Assembly: GCA_033085395.1 (NCBI GenBank)
Contig: MU853181.1
Span: 310,001-374,000 of the forward strand
Origin: Xanthoparmelia taractica
Lineage: Eukaryota > Ascomycota > Lecanoromycetes > Lecanorales > Parmeliaceae
Length of the DNA stretch: 64,000 nt
Reading direction: 5' to 3'
Shown: in pieces, positions 33,901-42,533 of the stretch
How the letters are laid out: each line of letters begins with the position of its first letter
Position numbering within the stretch: position 1 is the stretch's first letter
Program-made: the position numbers and the translations under genes
The notes under the pieces: generated by a model
Database searches by the model: none
Told to the model about the DNA's origin: nothing
What the model saw: only the letters and a program-made list of their open reading frames with translations

Positions 33901-34274
33901 GACCTGGCTACTCACAGCGGCTTTGACCCTCCGGCGCTGGCGACGAACAGCCGGTCAGCATCCTCCTAAGCGCGTCAAACTCGATTTCTACTATATGCAT
34001 GCGTTTTCCAGCTTCAAATCTTTTTCCATAGACCAATACGTCGACCAAACTCAAGCTCCCCGAATCGGAAGGCAGGTCGGGCCTATGTCGGGACAGCTCC
34101 CTTGGGAGCCTTGACCCCGCAGGCCCCAAAATCCAGCTCGAGTATCGAGACAGTTTTGCTCTCTCTTTACTTCTCGCACCGTCTGATCCCTGGTGAATTC
34201 ATCACCAGTAGTGGCTTGCATAATTCTTACTTTTCCGCCACAAACCGAGAACAAACCAGAGCAGCAAAGCAGTA
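33901..34274. other. Short intergenic region FAD oxidase / methyltransferase
   Basis: About 370 bp separating two co-oriented genes; the downstream half is the methyltransferase promoter. No gene is seen. Confidence 0.4.
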
Positions 34275-35126
34275 ATGTCCGTCGTCAGCAACGACGTCCC
34301 TCCCCTTAACAGCTCCGCTGAATCATGGAGCACCGCCTCTGCCAGCTACGCTGAACGTGTTGGTCGTATGTGCCGCTATGCTGCCGACCACCTCGTTCAA
34401 GAAGCACATACCATCCATGCCTTTTCCGCACAAGACTCTTACGTCCTCGACGTTGGCACCGGTGCTGGCGCTGTCCCAGAGAGCATCACCAAGTCCTTCC
34501 CTGGCATCCGAATCCTTGCTACCGATATCGCCCCTGGGATGATCGAGGCAGTCGATAAGAAACACATACCCAACGTATCTACCCGTGTTGTCGATGCCAG
34601 CCAGATGAACAACGTCTCAGGCCTCGCGGTGAATGCCACATTCAGCCACGCCTTTAGCACATTTATGATCATGTTCACCTTGGAACCGATGAATGTCGTA
34701 CGCGAGATGCAGCGTGTGCTTAAGCCGGGCGGCTTCATTGGTTTGGCACTCTGGGGCGAGGTGGTCGGACCAAACAATCTATGGGAGGAGGCTTGCCAGA
34801 CGCTCGATCCTACGTACAGATTGCCCTCACCCTTTACCGATCCCAATGCTTGGCGCACACCACGCGAAGCCGAAGATGCTCTTCGCGTGGTGGGCTTCAA
34901 GGAAATACATACCGAAGTGTACAAAGTGCCCTTTGAGTTTGAGGATACAGCGTCCTATCTGCGGTTCTGGTATGGGGCTCAGAATCCTGTGTCCGATCGA
35001 TTCAAAGAGTCATTCAAAGGTGATCAAGATGAGGCGAAGAAGGCTTTGGAAAAGGTGCCAAAAGAGAGATACAATGACGCCACGAGCATAGTGGCTGAGA
35101 CCGTTTTAGCCGTTGGGAGGAAATAA
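34275..35126 (+). CDS. SAM-dependent methyltransferase (type 11) of the island
   Basis: A 283-residue single-exon small-molecule methyltransferase. Motif I is VLDVGTGAGAVPESI and the strand-2 acidic residue is in ILATDIAPGMIE. RVVDASQMNNVSGL fits motif II, HAFSTFMIMFTLEP fits the post-motif region, and VLKPGGFIGLALWGE fits motif III. The C-terminal cap has WRTPREAEDALRVVGFKEI. It is not LaeA-like, as the usual LaeA N-terminal extension and DWQ-type start are missing. It lies 374 bp downstream of the FAD oxidase in the same direction. If the island makes one product, this is the natural candidate for N- or O-methylation, but its substrate is not visible in the sequence. Confidence 0.87.
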   Translation: MSVVSNDVPPLNSSAESWSTASASYAERVGRMCRYAADHLVQEAHTIHAFSAQDSYVLDVGTGAGAVPESITKSFPGIRILATDIAPGMIEAVDKKHIPNVSTRVVDASQMNNVSGLAVNATFSHAFSTFMIMFTLEPMNVVREMQRVLKPGGFIGLALWGEVVGPNNLWEEACQTLDPTYRLPSPFTDPNAWRTPREAEDALRVVGFKEIHTEVYKVPFEFEDTASYLRFWYGAQNPVSDRFKESFKGDQDEAKKALEKVPKERYNDATSIVAETVLAVGRK

Positions 35127-35280
35127 GGGAAAGATCAACGCCATCATCGGGTCCGGCAATTTGCATATCGGAACTGATTGACTGCATAATTTTCGATGAA
35201 ATTATTGGACCCTTCTATCTAGCACGAAGACTATACAGGATTATTAACACGTGTGCGAGCCGTCCGTCAAGCAAGCGAGA

Positions 35281-36215
35281 CTAGTTATGACCAGCAGTTG
35301 GCTCCATTAGAGATTCAAAGGTCTTCTGAACCCTGATCTGATCTGGCTTAGGCAGAGGCTCCATCTCTACGTCTTGAGATTTAGACGCCAAAATCTCCGC
35401 ATGCGATGTGGTGGATCCGTGCCCTGCGTCCCTTTTGTACGACACGCCGCGTGACCTCTGGGAACGCTCGGATTCTGTGGGGGACGAGCCGAGCGAGGCA
35501 ATACTCTGTACGTTACGCACGATACTTTTAAGCGCCTTAGTAGGGAATAAACCGTACAACGTTGGAAGGCATGCCGCAGTCAAGCCTAAACCTACTTCGA
35601 TAATACACCAGTAAACTCCGTCTGTCGAGAGGACTGCCCTTAAATGGTTAATGTATAATCGGGACAAATTCATCTTACACTCACAGTCGATATCGCTTTT
35701 GGCTACGTATTCAGCCTCGAGTGCCTGAACATATATAACCATTCTTGTGGCTGATACTGCGACCGTACTATTTGGTGTAAGTGAAACTACTATAGCAGGT
35801 AGTACAGGGGTATCAACTTACAACAAACCCAACGCAAATATGCATGTCACACCGACTTTGCGGCCCGTTGTCATGTGCAGCGACCAGATCTATAGCTTGC
35901 ATCAGTGTATAAGCTTCTCCAAAGCCTTGGGACCTTGCGGCACTATACCAGAGGTATAGGGAATAGCAGGACAGCGACGTCGAAGAGAAAGTCTGATATA
36001 GCGTATCCGAGATGCAACTGCGTCAAATTGTTGCAGTATTCCTTTTCGTCCGCAAGCGACGTCCAGTAATGAGAAGGGTGCGTCTTGCAAAGGAAAAGGA
36101 AGCTAAAGAAGAATGCGATAATCCAACAAACAATAAGGCTGGCTATTCCGCGTACTGGCGGCCATATTGCACCAGCTGTTATTACGAGAGGAGCGGTAAG
36201 CCGCTCACTGGCCAT
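35281..36215 (-). pseudogene. Rhodopsin-like (Pth11/SC1-type) membrane protein, N-terminally truncated
   Basis: Fungal rhodopsin-domain proteins have seven TM helices and are common near metabolite clusters. Here exons can be joined at 35949-36215, 35822-35889, 35685-35767 and 35281-35621 with good GT-AG sites. The joined part covers about TM4-TM7: IASLIVCWIIAFFFSFLFLC, LGYAISDFLFDVAVLLFPIP, then GRKVGVTCIFALGLFTVAVS and VYWCIIEVGLGLTAACLPTL, with a Ser-rich cytosolic tail. TM1-TM3 are absent. Upstream sequence to about 36412 has an ATG-led frame MSPTSTGPLPDWGIYL that resembles the family N-terminus but then runs into an unrelated frame. The first usable internal Met is at 36215. I call it a truncated gene, likely non-functional; an undetected upstream exon set is the alternative. 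Confidence 0.6.
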
Positions 36216-37896
36216 TATGTAATCTGATCTGACTTGTAGGGCCACATGTATGATGAGTTGTGAGTGGTTTCGCGCGCTGCACCAGAGGTCGAGAGAAGAT
36301 CTCTGGGGATAATTGCAGGCACTAGGTAGATTCCCCAATCAGGCAGAGGGCCCGTACTTGTTGGGGACATCAGTCCGCGGACATTCAGTGAAAAGCCTTC
36401 CGAGGGTCTCACTTTGATTGATAGATTGATGTTCAGCTTAAAAAGTGGTGTGCGAGGGTAGGGGAAAGAAAGATGTGGCCACGCAAAATGGATGATCTAA
36501 ATCAAATTCCGGAAGTTTTAGAAATCTATAGTCAAGTATCGATAGATGCAAAATGTCTTCGAAATGATATAATAGCTTCTGTTACCCACCCTGGGACCTC
36601 CCTCATCTAACCAAGTGCATCTATTTCTCGCAGGATCACCTTTAAGGTAGAAAGAAGTTGGGTAGAGCAACTTTAACCTGCGTCGGTGGAAAATGCCTCA
36701 CACCCTTTGATTCTTTGGTTTCGGTGGATATTCAACCATCGTGCGGCACACAGAGGGATGTCCTGATACCTATGGCTTATAACGCCAAAGGTTGCAGATA
36801 GCATGCAATGTATTTCAGCCATCAACGGACTTTCGGTTGGTTTGTCTAGATTCGCTCCCCTATCTGGCTGACGCCCAGAGCGGGAATTTCTTCGGTGAAG
36901 TTGGCAGGACCCTTGGAAAGATTCCACCCCTACCCGGTCAACCCCCTACTCGGTTACCTGCTACTGATCTATTAGTACTAGGTGACCGATTGGAAAGGGG
37001 GGGGTTTGAACCCTTCTAGGGTAGGGCTGACTCATTGCCAAGTTCCATGGTCAATCGACCATGGATATAACGCATTGCTCCATTGCTTGACCTTAACACA
37101 TGTATATCTACGGGTAGAACATTAAGTCTTCCGATCTTGACAGTGGTACGAGTGGTGCTCTCTTACGCAGCATAAAGTGGAGGACTTAGGGTTAGGGCTA
37201 CTGGTGTGACATCTCAAGGCTCCATACCTTACTTAGACTTGGTGCTGATCCCCGGATATGGCGGGATATCCATGGCAAGGTATATGCGATTGGTGGGCAT
37301 GCCCATAAGACAGGCGTAACGCAGCCATCAGGATGTATCTATTTCCATGCCTCTCCGTTATATCCATGGGTGGAAGGGAATCCCCATGTACATTCATGAC
37401 CCACGAGTGGCATGCAACAAGTAGGCATTGAAGCCGGTGCCAGGCAACGCCCTGCGGGCAGTCCCGACCCTTATCGTACTAAATCAGTAAAGAGAACGAA
37501 CTGTCAGCAGGTGGTCTGTTAATGTAACAAGAAATTTGCCGTCGGAGATAAAAATAAAAGGTGTATGGCAGTCTGCCCTTATGGCTTTTTGTTTTGTAGT
37601 GTCTTGAAAGTTGTATGCGGTTCAGATGGCGAAAGATAAGAGAACGGACGCTCATCCAATAGTGGAAGCGTGATAAGAGGCATTCATATATTCCTTTACC
37701 TGCACAACCTTTGAAGGTTGCAAACAAGAACTAGAAGCAGCGGATGATGGGAAAGGTGCAGACCCGGAAGATCCGTCTCCTTGAGCCGTACTTGGTTGGT
37801 AAAACAATCGCTCCATCCAATCTTTTTTAACCAGTCACGTGTTGTGTGTGGGAAAGGCATCTTCCGAGTGGGGGCGCCAGGGGCACTATCCCTACC
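36216..37896. other. Gene-poor stretch inside the accessory island
   Basis: About 1.7 kb with only short, mutually overlapping frames and no recognisable motif. It contains an 8-base G run near 36999-37006 and two TTAGGG units in tandem at about 37187-37198. It may hold remains of the missing half of the rhodopsin-like gene or of a transposon, but I could not identify either. Confidence 0.4.
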
Positions 37897-38020
37897 TACC
37901 TTTACTGCAAGTTGATGCATACGATGTTCAAGTTAACCCACCTGGAGCAGCACGTCGCTACTTTTACCGCAAGTAGATGCATAAGATGATCAAAATATCA
38001 CCCACCTGGAACAGCAAATC
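37897..38020. repeat. Imperfect tandem repeat, two 62-bp units
   Basis: Unit 1 is 37897-37958 and unit 2 is 37959-38020. They share TTTA(C/T)(T/C)GCAAGT, GATGCATA(A/C)GATG, and CCCACCTGGA(A/G)CAGCA in the same order, with about 15 mismatches and a 2-base indel. It lies 250 bp downstream of the candidate precursor gene. Its function is unknown. Confidence 0.75.
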
Positions 38021-38221
38021 ACCCGAGTTCCTTCGCAGATCATGGGTTATTGCTCTCTGGTTCTACGCTTGCTTGTGCCTGTTTTGACTCCGCTAACTTT
38101 CTAGAAATGGTGTAATATTTGCACTAGCACTACAATTATGTGAGACGTCGTGTGCACGCTCTCCAACTGTCAGACCAATACGGTGTGCTCATCGGAAGTA
38201 TCTATAAGGATAACTTTAACC

Positions 38222-38377
38222 CTACGCTAGCCTTCCCTCTGACCCCGCCAGCATCCCATCGACCTCAGAGAATTAAGTATGGTCGAGATTGGCGTTGGCT
38301 TGTGCGACTGGACCCCTCTTCTCTAGCCTTGTCAGCATTCCCTCGACTTCGATGGGGTAAGCGTGGTCGGCATTGGC
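38222..38377 (-). repeat. Tandem 78-nt repeat in and after the peptide gene
   Basis: On the minus strand, copy 1 (38300-38377) lies inside the reading frame and encodes A38 to Q63 of the peptide. Copy 2 (about 38222-38299) follows directly. Aligned blocks are GCCAA(T/C)GCC, GACCA(C/T)(G/A)CTTA, GA(A/G)GTCGA(G/T)GG(A/G)ATGCTG. In copy 2 the Tyr codon is a TAA stop and the Lys-Arg region is changed. This is the repeat style of fungal cyclic-peptide precursors. Confidence 0.75.
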
Positions 38378-38539
38378 TATGGTGTCTGCTTTGGCTTCAG
38401 GTGAGCGCTCGTCGACTAAGAATGGTTAGCTTTGCATCGATGGCCAGACTCACTGTATGAACCTACTGATTGCAATCGGCGCTGAGAGCACGCTGAGGCT
38501 GAGGACCGCAAATGCCAAAGCGACATTTGTGAGTTTCAT
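38273..38539 (-). CDS. Small secreted peptide: candidate RiPP (dikaritin-type) precursor
   Basis: Exons 38467-38539 and 38273-38415 give a 71-residue preprotein; the 51-nt intron has donor GTAGGT, branch-like GCTAAC and acceptor TTAG. Residues 1-20 are a clear signal peptide (LAFAVLSLSVLSA, cleavage after Ala20). The mature part is short and acidic, with a repeat unit around residues 38-63 containing a Tyr-Pro-Ile core (Y44-P45-I46) and a Lys57-Arg58 Kex2 site. A second copy of the unit starts after it but ends at a stop four residues past Asn67, at the codon aligned with Tyr44. This layout (signal, repeated Tyr-containing core, KR) is that of ustiloxin, phomopsin and epichloecyclin precursors. 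The UstYa-like gene is divergent, 568 bp away. Family membership is inference; a plain small secreted protein is the alternative. Confidence 0.62.
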
Positions 38540-39107
38540 GGTGCAGATGCGTGTCTTTCGCGTGAGACTTAGTGCCAGACAAGGCTGTAGTAAAGAGTAA
38601 GGAGATTCCGAAGCTTCGTAGCTGGGTATCTGTGTTTGTTTTGAAAGTTCGGCCGTTGCGAATGGACATTGTAGGAGGAATGAGTGTGCTCTCCGTTTGA
38701 TGCTTCGCTTCTCAAGACCGGCTTTGTCAAGTCACCCCAGCCAACTATTTGCCGCGCAGCATGCATGTTCCGTCATAATTAGTGCCGCCTGTTGAGACCG
38801 TTCAATGTGGTAGTTCCGTGTGTGAAGGCCGACTGCCTTCCCGATCTTATATGTGATCAGGCCATTACATTGCCTGATGGGTGGGAAGCAAATCCTTAGT
38901 ATATACATCACCAGGATTCAGGATCGGCTTGATTACTGCAAAATGACGACGAGCATGCCACTATCACGGGTGAGCTAGCGTGGCTCACGTTTACCTTATC
39001 GTGACGCGGGCTTCGGCCATCTTTTAGAGTCTTATGATTGAATGCATATAAAGACTGAGAAATCATCTTCGATCAGGAACATCATCAGAACACCCAACGC
39101 CATTAAC
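38540..39107. promoter_or_regulatory. Divergent promoter, peptide gene / UstYa-like gene, with two inverted repeats
   Basis: The 568-bp interval between two divergent start codons holds two perfect inverted repeats: ATCAGGC-N9-GCCTGAT at 38856-38878 and GTGAGC-N7-GCTCAC at 38970-38988. They could be binding sites for a dimeric regulator that co-controls both genes. No regulator gene is seen in the window. Confidence 0.45.
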
Positions 39108-40131
39108 ATGGAGAAGGAGCCATTTATACCGAGTAGAGACTCCAGCGAGGGTTCTCGGGATGGCTGCTATGAGTGCCGCGAACGCAAGGCGCCACATCAG
39201 CGATCGAGGTACTGGATCGGAACAATAATAGTCCATGCCTTCGTTTTGTTGACCGCTATCACGCTACTCAATCGTCTTCTAACCCATCAAATGCTCTAGC
39301 AAGGAAATATTCGAGCTGGCCATCAAGATATTGTGGGAAAAACCCCTAAACACATATAAATTTTAACTGACGGGCATCAAACAGTACCCTTAAGAGAAGC
39401 GGTCGAATATGAGATCTTGAGACATAGACCAGACGCCTGGTCTAATAGTATCTACAACGAGGCATCTCATGAATCTGACGCCGCATGGAACGAGCTCGTA
39501 GCACGTATGGATCCTCCTATATCAGTTCTAGCTGGATGCTGACAAATATCTAATCGCCTAGTTCGTGCAGTTACCCTCTCTGATGAAGAAGCAACGAGGC
39601 TCAACATGTCGACATTGCCCGTCAAGGGCGGCCATGCTACCGTGTTCGGATTCAATCATAATATTCACTGTGTTGTACGTTATCACTAATTCCATAGGTA
39701 TTGGTGACTCTTCACTGAATAGCAACAGAGGTTTCTCCGTCAAGTCATCCACTCTGCCTACTACTATCCAGAAGAGACGGAGGAACAGCGTGCAGCGCAT
39801 ATTCTTCATGCTCGTAGGTCCACTCTGAGAATCTCCCTTTTTTTTGCTCTACCCAACCCTAAAAGATATTCTCGAATGACCCCTTTGTCTCTGCTGAATA
39901 GATCACTGCCTTGAAGCCATCCGCCTATCTGTCATGTGCGTCCCTGACCTGACGCCTCTCGAGTTGTACTGGGAATCCCAAGAAGGCAGAAAGTGGGAGG
40001 TCGCGGTGAAGTCGGACAGCCAGAGGGAATGTGTCAAGTGGGATCCATTGAATGAATGGATGGCGCCTAGGCATTACAATCTGAATGATTTAGCGCTGGG
40101 GTCAGAGCTTGAGATCAATGAGATGATATGA
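39108..40131 (+). CDS. UstYa-like oxidase (DUF3328)
   Basis: UstYa-family proteins are membrane-anchored oxidases that cyclise or hydroxylate core peptides in fungal RiPP pathways. Exons 39108-39273, 39385-39504, 39562-39674, 39729-39813 and 39902-40131 give 237 residues, the usual length. A short cytosolic N-terminus with SRDSSEG precedes one TM helix (IGTIIVHAFVLLTAITLL). Then PLREAVEYEI, ESDAAWNELV and the two signature metal motifs follow: H128-N-I-H131-C132 and H160-A-H-H163-C164, the latter continuing LEAIRLSVMC. Intron 1 (111 nt) has a weak donor GTCTTC, so the join after residue 55 is the least certain; introns 2-4 are sound. The start is the Met giving a normal N-terminus; 39042 is an alternative. 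All motifs are intact, unlike the neighbouring permease. Confidence 0.85.
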
Positions 40132-40716
40132 GCGCTGAGGGCCGTGTGTGCACGGATGCTGATGGAGACTGGCGTGGATAAGTTGCCTGAAGGGTGGAAA
40201 CAATCCGGTCGCTGGATTCGAGATTGTTTGCGAACACCAGTTTTCGTTGAAAAGCTTGGACTGCATCGGCTTGGCTCTATGCAAGTTGTCACAGACGGTC
40301 GAGCCCTTTTCCCGTCCTTGTCACTTTGAGGCACGGTCCTAAGTCGTAATCCTCCAGCTAGCCTATTGATCTAGCTCAGCAAAAAGAGAAGTGTGGTCAT
40401 AACGTACTTGTCGGGACTTCTAGGGTGGCTGGGAAGAAGATTCGGCTCGGACATCAGAATGGCGCCACTACTTTTGCATAGCCTCCACAGAGGGGTCCGA
40501 GTGAGCATAATGCTGTGTCCAGTGAGGGCATAATTGACTCTATGCGTCTGGATCGAACATATATCGGTAGGCATAGCTGGCAGATATGGGATTTGGGCAG
40601 CGCAAAGCACTTATAAAGTAGGCACATGTGGGAATGGTAGGCGCCATCGACATAGTCATATATCGAGAACAGACAATTCGGTGAATACTACTTACACGTC
40701 TTATCTGCATCCTGTC
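40132..40716. other. Intergenic region UstYa-like gene / permease pseudogene
   Basis: About 585 bp of 3' flank for two convergent genes. Only short frames are present and none is supported. Confidence 0.4.
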
Positions 40717-42235
40717 CTAATCTCTAACAAGCAGCGTCACATTTGGACCCTGGTGGTACTTCCTTGCATAGAAGAGCCAGTTCAATACCGACAACAGCAC
40801 CATAATGGCAAGGACCACAGATGTATCATCTACTAAAGGCATCTTTTCAATTTTACGCCTCACACATGCAGATTTGCATAGACTTACTCATCGATCCAGG
40901 TCTCACTGGCTGTGTAATCGGAAAGCTGAATATCACCAAAGCGAATACTGTCCAGCCGACCACGAGAGTGTTTACAAGCCAACCGAATACCCCAAATTGA
41001 AAGGGCTCTTTTTGGGTAAGTATTTTGGGTCTCTACGTCGCCACATCAAGAGAGCCGCTGGGAAAGTAAAGGAGATGAATTCTGTAAGCATGGTTGTTCC
41101 AATGAATACGTTAAATACTTCAGAGAATGAGCGTGGAACACGAAAGGACCTTATAAATAGAGACTTACCAGAAGAAGACGCAAGATAGACACATCCGATG
41201 ATAAACAGCCAAAATGCATTGAACAGCAGCGCCCAGACAGGCACGCCGAGTTCATTCTTCGTTCTCTTGATAAAGCTTGATAATACCATCGCGTCATCCC
41301 TCGCGAAAGACCAGGTCAGGCGTGCACTGGTTTGCACATTCCATATCGAAGCGATGAAAGCCGCCACTGCCATGGAGGCCATGAATGCTCAAGCTGCAGC
41401 TCTAGATCCTGTAGCTTGGAACCACATTTTGTATATCGGTACGCTGCAAAGTACATCAATTCCCGATCGTCTATTGAGTGCTATGGCAAGACTCACCCGC
41501 TTCGACTGCTTATTGCCGCGTAGATGTCCTTCACGCAGTACAGGATCGAGACGACCAGGAAGAAAGCTGTCGTGAAACCGAATAGAAGGCTAGACCAGAG
41601 TGCTCGGCGGCACTGTTTCCGCGGGTTCGAAGCAATCTTCTGCTAGATGGATAGCGCCGTCCAGGCTTCCAAAGCCATAGCTGGGATTGATCAGGCCAAG
41701 CAAAAAACACAAGGGCATTTGAGCCCATCCAATAGTGTTGATATACTATACCACACATGATAGCTAGGTTGCTTGGGCTGGGTTATCGCTAGGCCCGTGA
41801 TAGATACTACAAAGAACGATGCCAGTGATATGAGGACTGGAGTTGATTCCGTCGGTGTGTCAAGTCATCATTCATAGACAAGCAAATAAACATCATTACA
41901 AGATATGACTTACATCCGACGTTGTGCGTCCATGGTGCTCGTTTCAGAGCAACCAGATTGTATGCCAAAGTGATCACATTAAGGGCCTGATATGATAGAA
42001 AGTTGCGCCAACGCTCGATGGCGTAGTAAGGGATACTGAATGCAACCATTGCTAGAACAAGCTGGGCTACTGTGATATCTGTCATAACGACCCGACCAAT
42101 CGGGTTAATAGAACCACAGGAGTGTGGATAGAAACGCATCAGTAGGCATTCAAAGGAAGATTTGACGACATACGAGCCCACGTTGCCTGCCCAAGGGAAA
42201 GGAAAACGAGAAGCGGAGGCAGAGGCAGAAGGCAA
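40717..42235 (-). pseudogene. Broken amino-acid/GABA permease (APC superfamily)
   Basis: The parent gene encodes a 12-TM amino-acid, choline or GABA permease. Fragments in order are FSIPYYAIERWRNFLSYQAL, GLINPSYGFGSLDGAIHLAE, FTTAFFLVVSILYCVKD, SARLTWSFARDDAM, VPVWALLFNAFWLFIIGCVY and a C-terminal helix ending YHQGPNVTLLVRD at the 40717 stop. The frame is broken at least four times: near 41745-41755, at an A6 run on the plus strand at 41702-41707, near 41605-41612 (one extra C/G), and near 40990 (one base missing). There is also an in-frame TGA at 41389-41391 within an otherwise conserved helix. Introns cannot explain these. The N-terminal part before about 42100 is not recognisable. It is a pseudogene unless the sequence has several errors. 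Confidence 0.85.
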
Positions 42236-42320
42236 AGCTACCTATGGCGGTGTTTTCTTGAACCGTTATGAAGAGACCGCAGACAAAGCTACCTATGTTG
42301 TATGGCGGTGTTTTCTAGAA
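42233..42320. repeat. Short direct duplication, about 51-bp period
   Basis: CAAAGCTACCTATG and GGCGGTGTTTTCT occur together at 42233-42262 and again at 42284-42320, the second with 7 extra bases (TTGTATG) between them. It lies at the decayed 5' end of the permease pseudogene. Confidence 0.7.
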
Positions 42321-42533
42321 TCGCTGCGAGGAAAGCCCACAGAAGGAGTGAGAGGTGCTTGCGCAGTGGAGACGACATAAGTAACCGCCTACCAAAAAGA
42401 TAGCAAGTACCAATGAATGAAATTAGAATAATTTTCCCACATACCTTAGTCTTTGAGAGTATAGGCAAGATTCTGGTGGGTTCTGTAAGCGCTTGAGCGG
42501 TTATTGTTCGGGGGGGCGTGAGCCTCGAATTGT
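42236..42533. promoter_or_regulatory. Region between permease pseudogene and ATP-grasp gene
   Basis: About 300 bp containing the short duplication and the probable ATP-grasp promoter. No gene is seen. Confidence 0.35.

Noticed and set aside
34275..35126. LaeA-type global regulator
   Set aside because: It lacks the LaeA N-terminal region and motifs; it looks like an ordinary type 11 small-molecule methyltransferase.
36995..37020. GGGTTTGAACCC-like string resembling a tRNA T-arm
   Set aside because: No acceptor stem, D-arm or anticodon arm can be fitted around it; it is a short chance palindrome in GC-rich flank.
37187..37198. TTAGGG repeats suggesting an interstitial telomere
   Set aside because: Only two units are present, which is expected by chance at this scale, and core genes lie on both sides.
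38140..38460. 106-codon plus-strand frame
   Set aside because: It is the antisense of the peptide gene and its repeats, and has no motif of its own.
40717..42235. Explaining the permease frame breaks by introns
   Set aside because: The breaks are single-base shifts inside conserved helices with no GT-AG pair of suitable length, and an in-frame TGA remains.
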